Position numbers and translations under genes: made by a program. This document shows, piece after piece, positions 24,090 through 33,506 of a stretch of 64,000 nucleotides of DNA. Below the pieces are notes generated by a model. It ran no database searches. It had not been told where the DNA came from and saw only the letters and a list, made by a program, of their open reading frames with translations. The first letter of the stretch is position 1, and each line of letters begins with the position of its first letter. Source of the DNA: Desertivirga brevis (GTDB lineage Bacteria > Bacteroidota > Bacteroidia > Sphingobacteriales > Sphingobacteriaceae); contig NZ_JAFEWF010000013.1 in assembly GCF_017355835.1 (NCBI RefSeq), positions 1 to 64,000 on the forward strand. Reading direction: 5' to 3'.

Positions 24090-25346
24090 ATGCCAGTATC
24101 CCGTTTAGCACAACACTTAAAAGGCTCTGAGATCATCAAGATCGCAGGCGAAATAAATGAATTAAAAAAACAAGGTCAGCAAATAGCTAATCTTACCATA
24201 GGCGACTTTGATGCTTCGCTTTTCCCCATTCCGGGAGAATTGACTAACGGAATTAAAGAGGCTTACGATCATCATCAAACAAATTATCCTCCGGCAGACG
24301 GTATTCTTACCTTGCGAGAGAGCGTTAGTGCCTTTATGCAGAAGCAATTCGGATTGGAGCTAGGGACAAATGAGATCCTGATCTCCAGTGGTTCCCGTCC
24401 TATTATTTATGCTACCTATTTGGCTTTGATCGACCCTGGAGATACTGTTATTTTTCCGGCACCTTCTTGGAATAACAATCACTACTGTGATCTGACTTCA
24501 GCGAAAGGAATTGCAGTGCCAACAAAGGCAGAGAATAACTTTATGCCAACAGCGGAAGATCTTCGTCCTTATATTTCCGGAGCTACCTTACTTGCGCTTT
24601 GCTCTCCATTGAATCCTACCGGGACTATGTTCGGAAAAGAAAATCTGGAAGAGATCTGCGACCTCGTGCTGGAAGAAAACAAAAATCGCCAGTCCGGAGA
24701 GAAACCTCTATATATTCTTTATGATCAGATCTATGCAATGTTGACTTTCGGAAGTCACCAACATGTAGACCCTGTTAGTCTTCGTCCTGAAATCAAGGAT
24801 TACGTTATTTATATCGATGGTGCCTCGAAATGTTTTGCAGCAACAGGTGTACGTGTGGGATGGGGATTTGGACCAGCTCATGTAATTGATAAAATGCGTT
24901 CTATCGTTGGCCATATGGGTGCTTGGGCTCCAAAGCCTGAACAAGTGGCCATGGCAAATTATCTTAATGATGGAGAAGCTGTAGCACAATACCTGACTAC
25001 TTTCAAAAAACGCATTCAGGCCAGTCTGGATACCTTGTACAAAGGTTTCCAGGAGTTAAAAGCAGAAGGTTTTGCAGTAGATGCAATAGAGCCAATGGGA
25101 GCAATTTACCTAACCCTAAAGCTTGACTATACAGGTAAGACTTCACCTGACGGAACTGTTCTCCAAGATAGTTCAGACATCAACTTCTATTTGATTAAAG
25201 AAGCTAAAGTAGCCCTGGTACCGTTTTCAGCATTTGGTACCGGACATGAAGTTAATTGGTTCCGGGCATCTGTAGGTGCATGTTCAACGGATGAGATTGC
25301 TTTAATGATCCCGCGCATAAAGGAAGCGCTAAGCAAGCTTAGTTAA
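24090..25346 (+). CDS. PLP-dependent aminotransferase, aspartate-type
   Basis: Class I aminotransferase, 418 residues. The Schiff-base lysine is in YIDGASKCFAATGVRVGWG (near residue 247), with the phosphate-binding arginine in GVRVGW and the carboxylate Arg in NWFRASVG near the end. CSPLNPTGTMF and YDQIYAMLTF are also typical. Aspartate or aromatic transamination is likely; it lies beside the arginine locus, whose ArgG step consumes aspartate, but it has its own spacing and follows argH's terminator, so it is a separate unit. Confidence 0.88.
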   Translation: MPVSRLAQHLKGSEIIKIAGEINELKKQGQQIANLTIGDFDASLFPIPGELTNGIKEAYDHHQTNYPPADGILTLRESVSAFMQKQFGLELGTNEILISSGSRPIIYATYLALIDPGDTVIFPAPSWNNNHYCDLTSAKGIAVPTKAENNFMPTAEDLRPYISGATLLALCSPLNPTGTMFGKENLEEICDLVLEENKNRQSGEKPLYILYDQIYAMLTFGSHQHVDPVSLRPEIKDYVIYIDGASKCFAATGVRVGWGFGPAHVIDKMRSIVGHMGAWAPKPEQVAMANYLNDGEAVAQYLTTFKKRIQASLDTLYKGFQELKAEGFAVDAIEPMGAIYLTLKLDYTGKTSPDGTVLQDSSDINFYLIKEAKVALVPFSAFGTGHEVNWFRASVGACSTDEIALMIPRIKEALSKLS

Positions 25347-25354
25347 GTTCTATC

Positions 25355-25397
25355 ATACCCTTTTCAGCAGGTGATACTTCTGAAAGGGGTATTTCTT
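25355..25397. terminator. Bidirectional terminator
   Basis: ATACCCTTTTCAG pairs with CTGAAAGGGGTAT (one G-T pair) across 25355-25392, followed by TTTCTTT. It lies between the convergent aminotransferase and ThrE-type genes. Confidence 0.75.
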
Positions 25398-25900
25398 TAA
25401 GCTCTCGGAAAACCTATCCTTTTAATTTTAATCTCCTTGGCAGATTCCTTCCTTGTGATCAATAATGGTACACCAACCCCGCCTGCCAAAGCCATAAGAA
25501 TAAACATTACTTTCAACCCATTATTTACGGTCTCTGATAAAATATGATTGAAGGTATTAGGATCGATCTTACCAGAAAGATGCATTAATCCTAGCATCAT
25601 TCGATAGGCGAAAATACCAGGAACCATAGGAATAACCGCCGGAATAGCAAAAACAGGCGGCGGAGCATGCCTCACATGGGCAAACCAAATACTCAGGAAG
25701 CCAATAGCTGTTGCTCCCACAAAAGTTGAGAGAATTACATTTATCTCAAAGTGGATCAAAAAGACCTTGAACAAACCTCCAATGGCAGCCATAATATAAA
25801 TAGGCAACAAGGTCCTCTTAGGGACATTAAAAAGCACTCCAAAGCCGATGGCAGCAAGTCCGAACCAAATTCCTTTTTCTAATAGTAACAGCCATTCCAT
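25397..25900 (-). CDS. Threonine/serine exporter, C-terminal component
   Basis: 167 residues, about five hydrophobic segments, of the DUF3815/ThrE_2 family: the membrane half of the two-gene version of the ThrE threonine/serine exporter. Conserved stretches are AIPAVIPMVPGIFAYRMMLG and VPLLITRK. It lies 50 bases after its partner. The fused form in Corynebacterium has both halves in one protein; here the halves are split. Amino acid export, likely threonine and serine, is the family role. Confidence 0.85.
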   Translation of the reverse strand: MEWLLLLEKGIWFGLAAIGFGVLFNVPKRTLLPIYIMAAIGGLFKVFLIHFEINVILSTFVGATAIGFLSIWFAHVRHAPPPVFAIPAVIPMVPGIFAYRMMLGLMHLSGKIDPNTFNHILSETVNNGLKVMFILMALAGGVGVPLLITRKESAKEIKIKRIGFPRA

Positions 25901-25950
25901 AACTAATATTTAATTTACGATTGAAGTTTACAGCAGGTGATCTTATTTCA

Positions 25951-26715
25951 CTATATCAGCATTGAGGTAAGCATGCCCAAAGCAATAGCGAATGAAATGA
26001 TAAACCCGTTTAAGCCTCTTATTAAGCCGTTCTGAGAATTACCTTCAATCATGTCTGAAAAAGAGTTGATCAAGGGCACTCCTGGTATTAAAAATAGAAC
26101 GGAGGTAGCAAAAGCATGTTCCTGAAAATGCCCTGTACCAAAACGAACTAAAGGCCCCGCTATAAACGAAGCAGTGAACGAGGCAAAATAAATGCACATA
26201 TATGGGTTAAATCCCTTCTTCAAGGATTGCTGACGGACAAAAAGCCCGGAAAATGTTGCTATAAAAACAACCAGCATATCAATAGCGTCTCCTCCAGCTA
26301 CCCTGCAGAAGGAAGATCCTGCAAGACCCACAAGAGCCAGCACCAGCAGACGCCTGTAATGGGGCAAGGTAACAAGTCTGTCAACTTCTTCATTGATCTG
26401 TTTAACTGTCCACTTTTCGTCCAATACTTGCCAGCTCATCCTGCTTATCCCAGATAGAACCCTAAAATTAACTCCGTGAGGTGAAGTTCTTTTTAGGCTA
26501 TTGAAGAAGTAATTGTTGTCTTCGTCATATAAGCTAAGCATCAGAGTTCGTTGGGAGATAAGCATATCAGCATTATATCCAAAGGATGTAGCAATACGGG
26601 TGATCGTGTTACGAATGCGGGCCGTGCTCGCTCCTGATACCATCAGCAGAGCCCCGATGTTTAGCAAGGTCGCCCCAAGTTCTTTTACTTCTGTATCGGT
26701 ATGATGTTCGGTCAT
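25951..26715 (-). CDS. Threonine/serine exporter, N-terminal component (DUF1212)
   Basis: 254 residues of the ThrE_1/DUF1212 family. The N-terminal cytosolic part contains GASTARIRNTITRIATSFG, followed by membrane segments such as LLVLALVGLAGSSFCRVAGG and VLFLIPGVPLINSFSDMIEG. It forms a pair with the downstream ThrE C-terminal component. The first ATG (26715) gives a start MTEHHTDTEVKELG. Pair identity is secure; substrate range is inferred from the family. Confidence 0.88.
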   Translation of the reverse strand: MTEHHTDTEVKELGATLLNIGALLMVSGASTARIRNTITRIATSFGYNADMLISQRTLMLSLYDEDNNYFFNSLKRTSPHGVNFRVLSGISRMSWQVLDEKWTVKQINEEVDRLVTLPHYRRLLVLALVGLAGSSFCRVAGGDAIDMLVVFIATFSGLFVRQQSLKKGFNPYMCIYFASFTASFIAGPLVRFGTGHFQEHAFATSVLFLIPGVPLINSFSDMIEGNSQNGLIRGLNGFIISFAIALGMLTSMLI

Positions 26716-26887
26716 TTTGATTTTGCCTTATCCTAAAGCTGAACAAAGTTAAATTACTACAGTTAAAAGAAAATTGACTGATGTCACAGATGTAAAAGAC
26801 TTTTGTCTCTATAATACCTGATAAGGTGGCAAAAGAAAAGCCATTGCTTAAATAAGCAACGGCTTCTGTAATCCGCTTTAATCTCAT

Positions 26888-27604
26888 TTATGCAGCAGTT
26901 GAGATATGCTTCACTAAGCTCCGCTTTGCCAGCGGTAGAAGCGTTTGTTCCAAGGGAAACGTGATATCCGTCTCTACATGATAAACTGCTGGATTAGGCA
27001 CTTCACGACGGATATGAATAAGCTCCTTCCGGATAGCTTCAGGCGTATAGATAAAATTCCGTTCAAAGCTAGACACGAATGAAGTGTTGATTCCTCTGTA
27101 TTTCTCGTCGTGATTTTCAAAAATTGTTACCTGATATTCATAAACCTCCGTGCTTCGTTCATCCCCATTGCGCAGCAGCAAATATCCGTGATAAGGATAA
27201 AGAGGAACAACGCCAATCGGCTCAATCTTCAGACGGCTTTCAACGAACTCATAAATTTCACGACCTTCCTTAAGAGCAGGATCCATCTTACCTAAAGAAA
27301 AGCTGATAATGCTCTCTATTTCCAGCATTAGAGAATCATCCTTTACCATTTTCTCATAAGTAAGTTTCACCGCTTCGATATCTGCATTAGTCAATCGTTC
27401 AGGAAAAGCTCTCTGCAAAGCAGACTTATTTTCCTTGAAACGCATAAGGTTGTTGTAATGAAAGATTAAGTCGTTCAGATCAGGGTAAAGTTTTGTTTTA
27501 TTAAAATGATGGTTGATCTGCTGAAGATACGCCAGCAACTGATATTTCTTAAACTCAAAATCAAGAGAACCTTCGATGAACCAGTTAACGCTTAAAGACT
27601 TCAT
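26888..27604 (-). CDS. Conserved hypothetical protein, 238 aa
   Basis: I do not recognise this family with certainty. The protein is soluble, without signal or membrane segments, and rich in aromatic and charged residues. Features: an N-terminal helix with NWFIEGSLDFEFKKYQLLAY, a central helical region around LTYEKMVKDDSLMLEIESII, and a C-terminal mixed part containing YPYHGYLLLRNGDERSTEVY and TDITFPLEQTLLPLAKRSL. The two halves look like a helical and a beta/alpha domain. It stands alone, divergent from the RsmI-like gene, with repeats between them. Confidence 0.7.
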   Translation of the reverse strand: MKSLSVNWFIEGSLDFEFKKYQLLAYLQQINHHFNKTKLYPDLNDLIFHYNNLMRFKENKSALQRAFPERLTNADIEAVKLTYEKMVKDDSLMLEIESIISFSLGKMDPALKEGREIYEFVESRLKIEPIGVVPLYPYHGYLLLRNGDERSTEVYEYQVTIFENHDEKYRGINTSFVSSFERNFIYTPEAIRKELIHIRREVPNPAVYHVETDITFPLEQTLLPLAKRSLVKHISTAA

Positions 27605-27620
27605 ATTTTACTAAGATTAA

Positions 27621-27752
27621 ACTGATTAACTATGTTTACACTGATTAACTATGATTACACCGATAGTTTGATCACGCAAAGAAAGTTAGGTATATGTAAT
27701 CAATTCAAATCAGTGTAATCCTTTTATAAATCTGTGTAATCCTTATATAATC
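27621..27752. repeat. Short tandem and inverted repeats ahead of the RsmI-like gene
   Basis: ACTGATTAACTATGTTTAC and ACTGATTAACTATGATTAC are adjacent 19-base copies (27621-27639, 27640-27658). On the far side, AATCAGTGTAATCC and AATCTGTGTAATCC recur with a 21-base period (from 27708 and 27729). The second group is a degenerate reverse complement of the first, so the region between 27621 and 27752 can form an imperfect palindrome. Confidence 0.75.
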
Positions 27753-27790
27753 ACAACTAATAATAAATAAAAAAACTCAAATTTGCAACG

Positions 27791-28498
27791 ATGCCAACAG
27801 GAACCCTCTTTCTAATTCCAGTGCCTCTTGCTGATAATTCGGCCAACAAGGTGCTTACTACTTACCAGCAGGAAATAATAAACAACATCCGTACCTATAT
27901 AGTAGAGAACGAGAAAACCGCCAGATACTGGTTAAAAAGCATGAATTTACATACGCCTCAAAGTGAATTGTCGATTCATGTATACGGTAAACATTCTGAA
28001 AAAAACGACATCAGCACCTACTTCAAAGAACTGGAAGCGGGAGTTGACGTTGGATTAATGAGTGAGGCCGGATGTCCCGCAGTTGCCGATCCGGGATCGG
28101 AGATTGTTGCAGAAGCTCATCGTAGGAAGATAAAGGTCGCTCCAATGGTAGGGCCGAGTTCTATACTGCTGGCCTTGATGGGATCTGGGTTTAGCGGACA
28201 AAGTTTCACCTTCCATGGTTATCTACCTATAGATAAGGTACAACGTTCAAAAAAAATCAAGGAATTGGAGCTAAACTCTCAGCGCCTGGATCAGACGCAG
28301 ATCTTTATTGAGACTCCCTTTCGAAATAACCAGATGCTGGAAGAATTACTTAAAACCTGCTCGGCTAAAACGAAACTATGTGTCGGAGTAAACCTCACCG
28401 GAGAAGATGAACAGATCATTTCACAGTCGATCGAACTGTGGAGGAAACAAAAAGCAGATTTCCACAAGAAACCTGCTATATTTCTTTTATATCGATAA
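27791..28498 (+). CDS. SAM-dependent methyltransferase, RsmI/tetrapyrrole methylase family
   Basis: 235 residues, tetrapyrrole methylase fold. LFLIPVPLAD opens the fold, LMSEAGCPAVADPGSEIV is the donor-binding loop, MVGPSSILLALMGSG is the second, and SFTFHGYLP is typical of RsmI-type 16S rRNA 2'-O-methyltransferases. It is shorter than E. coli RsmI (about 286), so the C-terminal part is missing or diverged; RsmI function is inferred. It converges on the RlmI-like gene with a one-base gap. Confidence 0.78.
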   Translation: MPTGTLFLIPVPLADNSANKVLTTYQQEIINNIRTYIVENEKTARYWLKSMNLHTPQSELSIHVYGKHSEKNDISTYFKELEAGVDVGLMSEAGCPAVADPGSEIVAEAHRRKIKVAPMVGPSSILLALMGSGFSGQSFTFHGYLPIDKVQRSKKIKELELNSQRLDQTQIFIETPFRNNQMLEELLKTCSAKTKLCVGVNLTGEDEQIISQSIELWRKQKADFHKKPAIFLLYR

Positions 28499-29686
28499 TT
28501 AAATCACCCGGCAAAGTAATCCTTTCAGATATTCACCTTCAGGAAAAGATGCCCTTACAGGGTGGTCTTCTGGCTGACAAAACTGATAAATAAACTGGAT
28601 CTCTTTTCCCGCGTCTAAAGCGGCCCAAGCCAGAATTTGTTTGAAGTGGGCAATATCAACCGCCCCCGAACAGGAGAAAGTAGCAAGTAGACCACCGCTA
28701 TTTAATAACAACATTCCAATACGATTCAGATCTTTATATGCTCTGGAAGCTTTATCTAAGGTTGAACGGGAAGGTGCGTATTTAGGTGGATCAAGGATGA
28801 TAATATCAAACTTCTCGTCGTTCTCTTTAAGTAAACGCAATTGCTTGTTAACATCCGACTGCACAGCCGTATGTTTTGCTTTCCCAAATTGATTAAGTTC
28901 AATATTCTGCTTTAATGTATCAATAGCCAGAGCAGAACTGTCTACACTCATTACTTCAGCAGCACCTTGTTTAAGTGCATTTAGAGTGAATCCTCCCGAA
29001 TAAGAGAAGCAATCTAGCACTCGTTTCCCCGCTGCATGCTCTGCTACAATCCTCCTGTTATCCCTTTGATCACAAAAGAAGCCAGATTTCTGACCTTCCG
29101 CTATATTTATATGATATTTGATACCATTTTCAAATACCTCGACAAATTCAGGTGGAACTTCACCAAACAGTACCCCATGTGATGCTTCCATGCCTTCGTG
29201 AGCACGGGCACCAGCGTCACTTCTATCAAAAATACCTTTAGGGTTTAACAATGCAGAAAGTTCTGAAATAATTACATCTTTTACCTTTTCGACTCCAGAA
29301 GTAAGGATCTGCACAGAAAGGTATTCAGCATATTTATCGACGATAAGTCCTGGAAGATAATCAGCTTCACTAAAGATTAAGCGACAGGCGTTCGTATTGC
29401 CAGACTCAAGGATAGATCTACGGGCACCAACCGCCTTTTGGATTCGCAGTCTCCACCAATCTTCGTTTAATTCTACGTCCTTGTTCCATTCAAGCAATCT
29501 TACAGCGACCCGGCTTTCTTTATTGTAAAACCCATAGGCAAGAAAATCACCGGAAATATCTGTTACAGTAACAAGATCGCCGTTTTCAGGCTTTCCTTTT
29601 ACAAAATCTACTGCTCCTGAAAACACCCATGGATGTAACTGGCGAACTGCCTTATCTTTTCCCTTCTTTAAGCGAACTGTAAACAT
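28499..29686 (-). CDS. Class I SAM-dependent rRNA methyltransferase (RlmI-like)
   Basis: 395 residues. A PUA-like RNA-binding N-terminus (about 1-75, with LHPWVFSGAVDFV) is followed by a Rossmann methyltransferase with SAM motif VLDCFSYSGGFTLNAL, acidic loop VMSVDSSALAID, and motif IV ILDPPKYAPSR. That arrangement matches RlmI, which methylates 23S rRNA C1962 at carbon 5. Exact target is inferred from the family. The gene stands alone on the minus strand. Confidence 0.85.
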   Translation of the reverse strand: MFTVRLKKGKDKAVRQLHPWVFSGAVDFVKGKPENGDLVTVTDISGDFLAYGFYNKESRVAVRLLEWNKDVELNEDWWRLRIQKAVGARRSILESGNTNACRLIFSEADYLPGLIVDKYAEYLSVQILTSGVEKVKDVIISELSALLNPKGIFDRSDAGARAHEGMEASHGVLFGEVPPEFVEVFENGIKYHINIAEGQKSGFFCDQRDNRRIVAEHAAGKRVLDCFSYSGGFTLNALKQGAAEVMSVDSSALAIDTLKQNIELNQFGKAKHTAVQSDVNKQLRLLKENDEKFDIIILDPPKYAPSRSTLDKASRAYKDLNRIGMLLLNSGGLLATFSCSGAVDIAHFKQILAWAALDAGKEIQFIYQFCQPEDHPVRASFPEGEYLKGLLCRVI

Positions 29687-29736
29687 CCGTCAAAAGTAAG
29701 GATAACATTTGAGGCCTTGAAAGAATTATTTAGCTA

Positions 29737-29960
29737 TTAAAGGTCTTTAAATACTTCTTCAAGATCCAGTTGGAAGCCTGGCAGAAGAGGAGTGGGAACT
29801 ACGTCCCCAATAGTAAGAAGTCGGGATGGAACAAACTTTTCTTCTTCGCTTAAGGTGTACTTGAGGAAGGTTTTATCCTGAGGAGAAACGATCCAGTACT
29901 CTTTCACTCCGGCTTCTTATTCCAAAAATGCAATTTTACGCTCTGGTAAAAAAGGAACCT
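29737..29960 (-). pseudogene. Remnant of a Uma2/DUF820 family endonuclease
   Basis: The minus-strand frame ending at 29737 reads EAGVKEYWIVSPQDKTFLKY, and later PTPLLPGFQLDLEEVF before the stop, the typical C-terminus of Uma2 (DUF820) PD-(D/E)XK proteins. An in-frame TAA stops the frame just before EAGVKEYW, and upstream of that only a short stretch (KIAFLE) remains, so the N-terminal two thirds are lost. It fills most of the 29687-29986 gap before radA. Confidence 0.8.
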
Positions 29961-29986
29961 TCAGAAATAGCAGTCACTTCAAAATA

Positions 29987-31375
29987 CTAGCCGAACAAAG
30001 ACCCGAATACTTCCTCTATCTTAGACACACTTTTTATCCCAATATCGTATCTTTTCAGATCTAAGCCTTTTTGATTATACTTAGATATATAGATCTCTTC
30101 AAAACCCAATTTCTGTGCCTCTGCAATTCTTTGCTCGATACGATTAACTGCTCTGATCTCTCCAGATAAACCGACCTCCGCAGCGAAGCAGACCTTAGAA
30201 GATATCGAAATATCTTCATGGGAAGAAATAATTGCAGCAACTATACCAAGATCAACAGCGGGATCTTCTACTCTTAATCCGCCCGCAATATTCAGGAAAA
30301 CGTCCTTCGCGCTTAACCTAAAGCCACAGCGCTTTTCAAGTACAGCCAGCAACATGTTCATGCGCTTGGTATCAAACCCGGTAGCAGAGCGTTGGGGGGT
30401 ACCATAAGCAGAAGGACTAACCAGGGCTTGGGTTTCGATCAACATAGGTCTTGCTCCTTCGAGCATCGCCGAAATTGTGATTCCGCTTAACTCTTCATCT
30501 CGCTGCGACAGGAGTATCTCTGAAGGGTTAGACACCTCTCTCAGGCCCGTTCCCTGCATTTCGTAAATCCCAAGTTCAGATGACGAACCAAAACGATTCT
30601 TCACTGCTCTGAGGATCCTATAGACATGATGCCTGTCCCCCTCAAATTGAAGAACCGTATCGACCATGTGTTCCAATATCTTAGGTCCCGCAATTGTACC
30701 ATCCTTAGTAATGTGCCCTATAAGGAAAACGGGAGTAGAAGTTTCCTTAGCAAAACGTAAAAGCTCGGCTGTACACTCACGCACCTGGGAAACACTACCT
30801 GGCGTAGACTCGATATGAGCAGAATGAAGAGTTTGGATAGAGTCAATCACCACAATATCCGGCTCGAGTTGTTCGATCTGTTTAAAAATATTTTGTGTTG
30901 AGGTCTCTGTTAAAATATAAGCACTCCCAACTCCAGAAGGAGGAGAAAGGCGCTCTGCACGCATCTTGATCTGATGCTCACTTTCTTCACCTGAAACATA
31001 CAGAACTTTCATACTAGGCAGGCTCAAAGCAACCTGAAGCATAAGGGTCGATTTTCCTATACCCGGTTCACCTCCAATAAGTACAAGGGAGCCAGGCACA
31101 ATTCCTCCCCCCAAAACTCTGTTCAACTCTAGGTCCGGGGTCACCAACCGGGATTCCTCCTGATAAACAATCTCACTGATGAGTGAAGGCTTTGTAACGC
31201 GGGAGTTCCCACCAGATACGTTAGTTGCTTTCCAATCAGGAACACTGGCATTGTTCTTTTGGATCACTTCTTCGACGAAGGAATTCCATTGTGAACAGGC
31301 AGGACACTTCCCTAGCCATTTGGGAGATTCGTAGCCACAACTTTGGCAGAAATATGCGGACTTAGTTTTTGCCAT
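29987..31375 (-). CDS. radA: DNA repair protein RadA/Sms
   Basis: RecA-like branch-migration helicase. The zinc finger has cysteines 10, 13, 24 and 27; Walker A is GGEPGIGKSTLM; the RadA-specific KNRFGSS motif and a C-terminal Lon-protease-like domain (LNIAGGLRVEDPAVDLGIVA) follow. 462 residues is full length. Next upstream on the same strand, 3 bases away, is a small PLDc_N-type membrane protein. Confidence 0.96.
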   Translation of the reverse strand: MAKTKSAYFCQSCGYESPKWLGKCPACSQWNSFVEEVIQKNNASVPDWKATNVSGGNSRVTKPSLISEIVYQEESRLVTPDLELNRVLGGGIVPGSLVLIGGEPGIGKSTLMLQVALSLPSMKVLYVSGEESEHQIKMRAERLSPPSGVGSAYILTETSTQNIFKQIEQLEPDIVVIDSIQTLHSAHIESTPGSVSQVRECTAELLRFAKETSTPVFLIGHITKDGTIAGPKILEHMVDTVLQFEGDRHHVYRILRAVKNRFGSSSELGIYEMQGTGLREVSNPSEILLSQRDEELSGITISAMLEGARPMLIETQALVSPSAYGTPQRSATGFDTKRMNMLLAVLEKRCGFRLSAKDVFLNIAGGLRVEDPAVDLGIVAAIISSHEDISISSKVCFAAEVGLSGEIRAVNRIEQRIAEAQKLGFEEIYISKYNQKGLDLKRYDIGIKSVSKIEEVFGSLFG

Positions 31376-31378
31376 TCC

Positions 31379-31612
31379 TTAAATATTGATCTTCTTGGTC
31401 CTTCCAACAAGCAAATAAAGAAGTGAACCTAGAATTGGAAGGAAAAGAATTAAAAGTATCCAGATCGTTCGTATTGTGCTATTCTCAAACCTGCCTTTAA
31501 TTACGTCTACGAGACTAAAGAGCATCAAGCCTAAGGGTATTATACCAAAGAAGCCTATCAGTACCAGCTCAGGAAATCCAATTTTAAATAACAGTATAAT
31601 ATCCATTTTCAA
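31379..31612 (-). CDS. Small PLDc_N-domain membrane protein
   Basis: 77 residues with two hydrophobic segments (about 18-33 and 49-66) and the PLDc_N signature: LVDVIKGRFENSTIRTIW, followed by LLILFLPILGSLLYLLVGR. Such proteins stand alone or precede cardiolipin-synthase-type proteins; function is unknown. It lies directly between the ABC exporter gene and radA on the same strand, with no gap to speak of, so it is probably cotranscribed with them. Confidence 0.78.
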   Translation of the reverse strand: MKMDIILLFKIGFPELVLIGFFGIIPLGLMLFSLVDVIKGRFENSTIRTIWILLILFLPILGSLLYLLVGRTKKINI

Positions 31613-33367
31613 TTAATCCTGCAATGATAACTTTTCCCCGATCTGTTGTCTCCACATGGCGTAATAAAGGCCTTTTTCTTCAATGAGCTCTCCATGTTTG
31701 CCTGACTCAATGATCTCGCCTTTTTCCAGCACGAAAATCTTGTCGGCATGCATTATCGTCGAAAGCCGATGCGCAATGAGAATAGTGATATGATTACTCA
31801 TATTCGAAACGTCTCGAATCGTTTTTGTGATTTCCTCTTCCGTTATTGAATCCAGCGCAGAAGTTGCTTCGTCAAACACAAGGATATTCGGCTTGCGTAG
31901 CAATGCTCTCGCGATTGATAATCGCTGCTTCTCTCCACCTGAAACTTTAACACCTCCCTCTCCGATCACGGTGTCCAAACCTTTATCCGCCCGCGCTAAT
32001 AAATTATGACATGCCGCCTTATACAGTACCTGCATACACTCTTCGTTGGTAGCACCAGGGCGCACAAATAATAAGTTCTCCCTAATTGTTCCTGAAAACA
32101 ACTGGGTATCCTGAGTTACAAAACCAATTTTCTCACGCAACTCGTCAAGATCAATTTCTGAAGAAGGGATGTTGTTATATAATATCTGACCTTGCTGAGG
32201 CTGATAAAGTCCTACCAACAATTTAACAAGTGTTGTTTTACCAGAACCTGACGGTCCGACAAATGCGATTGTCTCTCCTTTTGTCGCATCAAAAGAAATA
32301 TTTGTCAAAGCATTTCTCTTTGCAGTGCGGTGTTTAAAACTAACATCAGAAAAGCTGAATTCATTAACAAAACTAAGGTGCTCCGGCTTCTCCGGCTTAA
32401 GGTCAAGAGGAGTATCAAGGATAGCCTTAAAATTATTAAGCGATACTTCCGCTTCTCTCCACGTTAGGATAACATTTCCAAGTTCTTGCAGTGGGCCGAA
32501 GAGGAAAAATGAATAGAATAAAAAGGAAAAATATTGCCCAGGAGAGATCGCATTGTCAAATATCAGGATCAGAAGGACAACAACCATCGTACTTCTTACC
32601 AAATTAACGGTTGTTCCCTGGACAAAGCTCATACTTCTAACATACTTTACTTTCTTAAGCTCAAGTCCAAGTATCTTATAGGTAGTATTATTTAGACGCT
32701 TGATTTCCTGATCAGCTAAACCCAAACTCTTCACCAGCTCTATATTCCGCAATGATTCTGTAGTCGAACCAGCTAAAGCCGTTGTTTCACCAACTATCTT
32801 CTTTTGTATAGTTTTAATCTTTCTGCTTAGTAGCAAGCTAACAATAGCTATTACCGGTATTGAGGCTATATATACCAAGGTTACCTTATAGCTTACAGAC
32901 AGAGAGTAGCCAATTACAAACACCATTCCTATAATGCTTACGAAAAGAACGCTTATAAAGGAAGTGATGAACTTCTCGGAATCTTGTCTTACCTTTTGAA
33001 GGATGCCCAGAGTCTCTCCGCTTCGTTGATCCTCAAACACCTGGTAGGGAAGTTGAAGGGAATGCTCAAGGCCATCTGCATACATCTTCGCACCCACCTT
33101 TTGAATAATAATATTAGTAAAATAATCCTGGAAGTTCTTTGCTATTCTTGATACCATTGCGGCTCCGATTCCCAATCCCACCCATTTAAGAACTCCGGAA
33201 ACATATACAGAGCGGTCCAGATGGTCTTTCTTTTCGATAAAGCCATCTACAATACGACCTGTTATATAGGGATCCAGCAAAGAAAAACCTTGATTTATTG
33301 CAGCAAGGAACAAGGCTAGAATAACCACGCCTCTATGCTTGCTTAAATACTTGATGAGTAGTTTCAT
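31613..33367 (-). CDS. ABC transporter, fused permease and ATPase
   Basis: 584 residues. A six-helix type I exporter domain (about 1-310) is fused to an ATPase. Walker A is GPSGSGKTTLVKLLVG, the signature is VSGGEKQRLSIARALL, and the Walker B segment is NILVFDEATSALD. The group contains lipid/drug exporters of the MsbA/LmrA type. Substrate not visible. The start lies 139 bases after the frr stop, with a minus-strand terminator between. First gene of the group with the PLDc_N protein and radA. Confidence 0.9.
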   Translation of the reverse strand: MKLLIKYLSKHRGVVILALFLAAINQGFSLLDPYITGRIVDGFIEKKDHLDRSVYVSGVLKWVGLGIGAAMVSRIAKNFQDYFTNIIIQKVGAKMYADGLEHSLQLPYQVFEDQRSGETLGILQKVRQDSEKFITSFISVLFVSIIGMVFVIGYSLSVSYKVTLVYIASIPVIAIVSLLLSRKIKTIQKKIVGETTALAGSTTESLRNIELVKSLGLADQEIKRLNNTTYKILGLELKKVKYVRSMSFVQGTTVNLVRSTMVVVLLILIFDNAISPGQYFSFLFYSFFLFGPLQELGNVILTWREAEVSLNNFKAILDTPLDLKPEKPEHLSFVNEFSFSDVSFKHRTAKRNALTNISFDATKGETIAFVGPSGSGKTTLVKLLVGLYQPQQGQILYNNIPSSEIDLDELREKIGFVTQDTQLFSGTIRENLLFVRPGATNEECMQVLYKAACHNLLARADKGLDTVIGEGGVKVSGGEKQRLSIARALLRKPNILVFDEATSALDSITEEEITKTIRDVSNMSNHITILIAHRLSTIMHADKIFVLEKGEIIESGKHGELIEEKGLYYAMWRQQIGEKLSLQD

Positions 33368-33453
33368 GAATTAGAATTAGATAGCAGCAGTGAGTAGATT
33401 GAGCTACTAAGGCCAAAGATTTGCTCGCAGCACCGCTTAGAACAAAAATAAAA

Positions 33454-33483
33454 AAGGGAATGAGTTTAAATATTCATTCCCTT
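33454..33483 (-). terminator. Terminator after frr
   Basis: AAGGGAATGA pairs perfectly with TCATTCCCTT over a 10-base loop; on the minus strand it is followed by TTTTTATTTTTG. It ends the pyrH-frr transcript. Confidence 0.85.
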
Positions 33484-33506
33484 CAATTTGACTTTAAGAT
33501 TAAATC

